From the NCBI GenBank assembly GCA_019449655.1, contig JAHQXD010000001.1, positions 62,001 through 126,000 of the forward strand: a DNA stretch of 64,000 nucleotides. The letters are read 5' to 3'. Under the pieces are notes generated by a model. It saw nothing but the letters and a program-made list of their open reading frames with translations. It ran no database searches and was not told where the DNA came from. Shown here piece by piece: positions 63,453-64,000 of the stretch (its first letter is position 1; each line of letters begins with the position of its first letter). The stretch comes from Ferrigenium straubiae (GTDB lineage Bacteria; Pseudomonadota; Gammaproteobacteria; Burkholderiales; Gallionellaceae). The position numbers were made by a program, and so were the translations under genes.

Positions 63453-64000
63453 CGCGCGTCAAGATATGCGGCATCACCCGCCCTGAAGATGCGCTGGCCG
63501 CCGCGCAGAGCGGTGCGGATGCGATCGGGCTGGTGTTCCACGAAAAAAGCCCGCGTCATGTGAGCATCCAGCAGGCTGCACGGGTAGCGGCTGTGCTGCC
63601 GCCGTTCGTGACGCTGGTGGGGCTGTTCGTGAACCCTGCCGAAGACGCGATGCGTGAAGTGTTGCGCCAGGTGCCGCTGGACACGCTGCAGTTCCACGGC
63701 GAAGAAGAACCGGAATTCTGCGCGCGCTTCGGACGCTCCTGGATCAAGGCGATCCGGGTGAGGCACGACGTGGATTTGATACAATGCGCGGCGCATTACC
63801 GGATGGCGCAGGGTTTATTGCTGGACGCCTTTGTGGAAGGCGCACACGGCGGCACCGGGGTGGCGCTCGACTGGGCGGTGATCCCGCAAGCCGTGCCGCT
63901 GCCGGTGATCCTGGCCGGCGGCCTGCATCCCGACAATGTGGCGGAAGCCATCCGTCTGGTACGACCCTACGCGGTGGACGTGTCCAGCGGCGTGGAGGCG
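63449..64000 (+). CDS. trpF: Phosphoribosylanthranilate isomerase, N-terminal 184 residues (3' end outside window)
   Basis: GTG start overlapping the truA stop (GTGA), open to the end of the window. '[18 protein letters not shown]' with catalytic Cys, '[17 protein letters not shown]', '[10 protein letters not shown]', '[15 protein letters not shown]' (catalytic Asp) and '[16 protein letters not shown]' are all TrpF motifs. It catalyses the third step from anthranilate to tryptophan. The truA-trpF coupling is typical of betaproteobacteria; trpB would be expected next. Confidence 0.95.
   Translation, partial: MTRVKICGITRPEDALAAAQSGADAIGLVFHEKSPRHVSIQQAARVAAVLPPFVTLVGLFVNPAEDAMREVLRQVPLDTLQFHGEEEPEFCARFGRSWIKAIRVRHDVDLIQCAAHYRMAQGLLLDAFVEGAHGGTGVALDWAVIPQAVPLPVILAGGLHPDNVAEAIRLVRPYAVDVSSGVEA

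Overview
The window reads as a moderately GC-rich chromosomal segment of a betaproteobacterium. The main evidence is the order leuC - small entericidin-type lipoprotein - leuD - leuB - asd - fimV - EcfT-like membrane protein - truA - trpF (54.5-64 kb), together with grpE-dnaK-dnaJ and a pilWXY1 type IV pilus tail. Placement in Nitrosomonadales (Gallionellaceae-like) is my guess from gene order and style, not from a search. I see no rRNA, tRNA, transposase, integrase, prophage or CRISPR array.

Layout. 1-5.2 kb: end of a minor pilin operon (pilW partial, pilX, pilY1 with an unusual Cys-rich insert). 5.5-20.7 kb: a complete Lap-type surface adhesin system. It has a type I secretion ABC protein (LapB), membrane fusion protein (LapC), a LuxR regulator with a degenerate receiver, a LapA-like retention-module adhesin, a FecR-domain protein, the c-di-GMP receptor LapD, the periplasmic protease LapG, a TolC-like outer-membrane channel and a PEGA/SUMF1-domain protein. 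The adhesin is atypical. It keeps the N-terminal retention module with an exact TAAG protease site, but most of its body is an Ala-rich, probably helical rod built from 85-residue and 63-residue repeats, interrupted by a 43-residue Asp/Asn/Lys/Arg tract and lacking RTX repeats. 20.9-26.6 kb: mixed genes (cytochrome b561, spermidine-synthase-like, LpxR, tandem DUF1540, RadA, cNMP-GGDEF).

26.6-37 kb: fatty acid beta-oxidation cluster (fadE, fadD, thioesterase, fadB-type fusion, fadA), into which an AT-richer NYN/LOTUS ribonuclease-like gene and a StbDE/RelBE toxin-antitoxin pair have been placed between fadB and fadA. 37-41.8 kb: CHI-like protein, ATP-grasp protein, small coiled-coil protein, CrcB plus DUF190, MBL hydrolase, dienelactone hydrolase. 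41.9-48.2 kb: a four-gene sensory operon with a membrane-anchored urea/amide-type binding protein and no transporter, a Cache-HAMP-PAS kinase, a small response regulator and a REC-PAS-PAS-kinase-REC hybrid. 48.2-54.5 kb: VOC protein, heat-shock operon with a visible sigma-32-type promoter, MFS transporter.

A second theme is repeat DNA. At least seven families of short palindromic elements are scattered through the window. Most lie between genes. Three have been accepted in frame inside conserved genes (fadD, fadB, the ATP-grasp gene), two appear to supply a gene's stop codon, and one family occurs twice in the heat-shock operon: once empty (grpE-dnaK) and once flanking a four-helix-bundle gene (dnaK-dnaJ). 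The 3' end of dnaJ, with its hairpin, is also tandemly duplicated downstream of the gene. I think the helical-rod Lap adhesin, the in-frame palindromes and the four-helix-bundle element deserve the closest second look.
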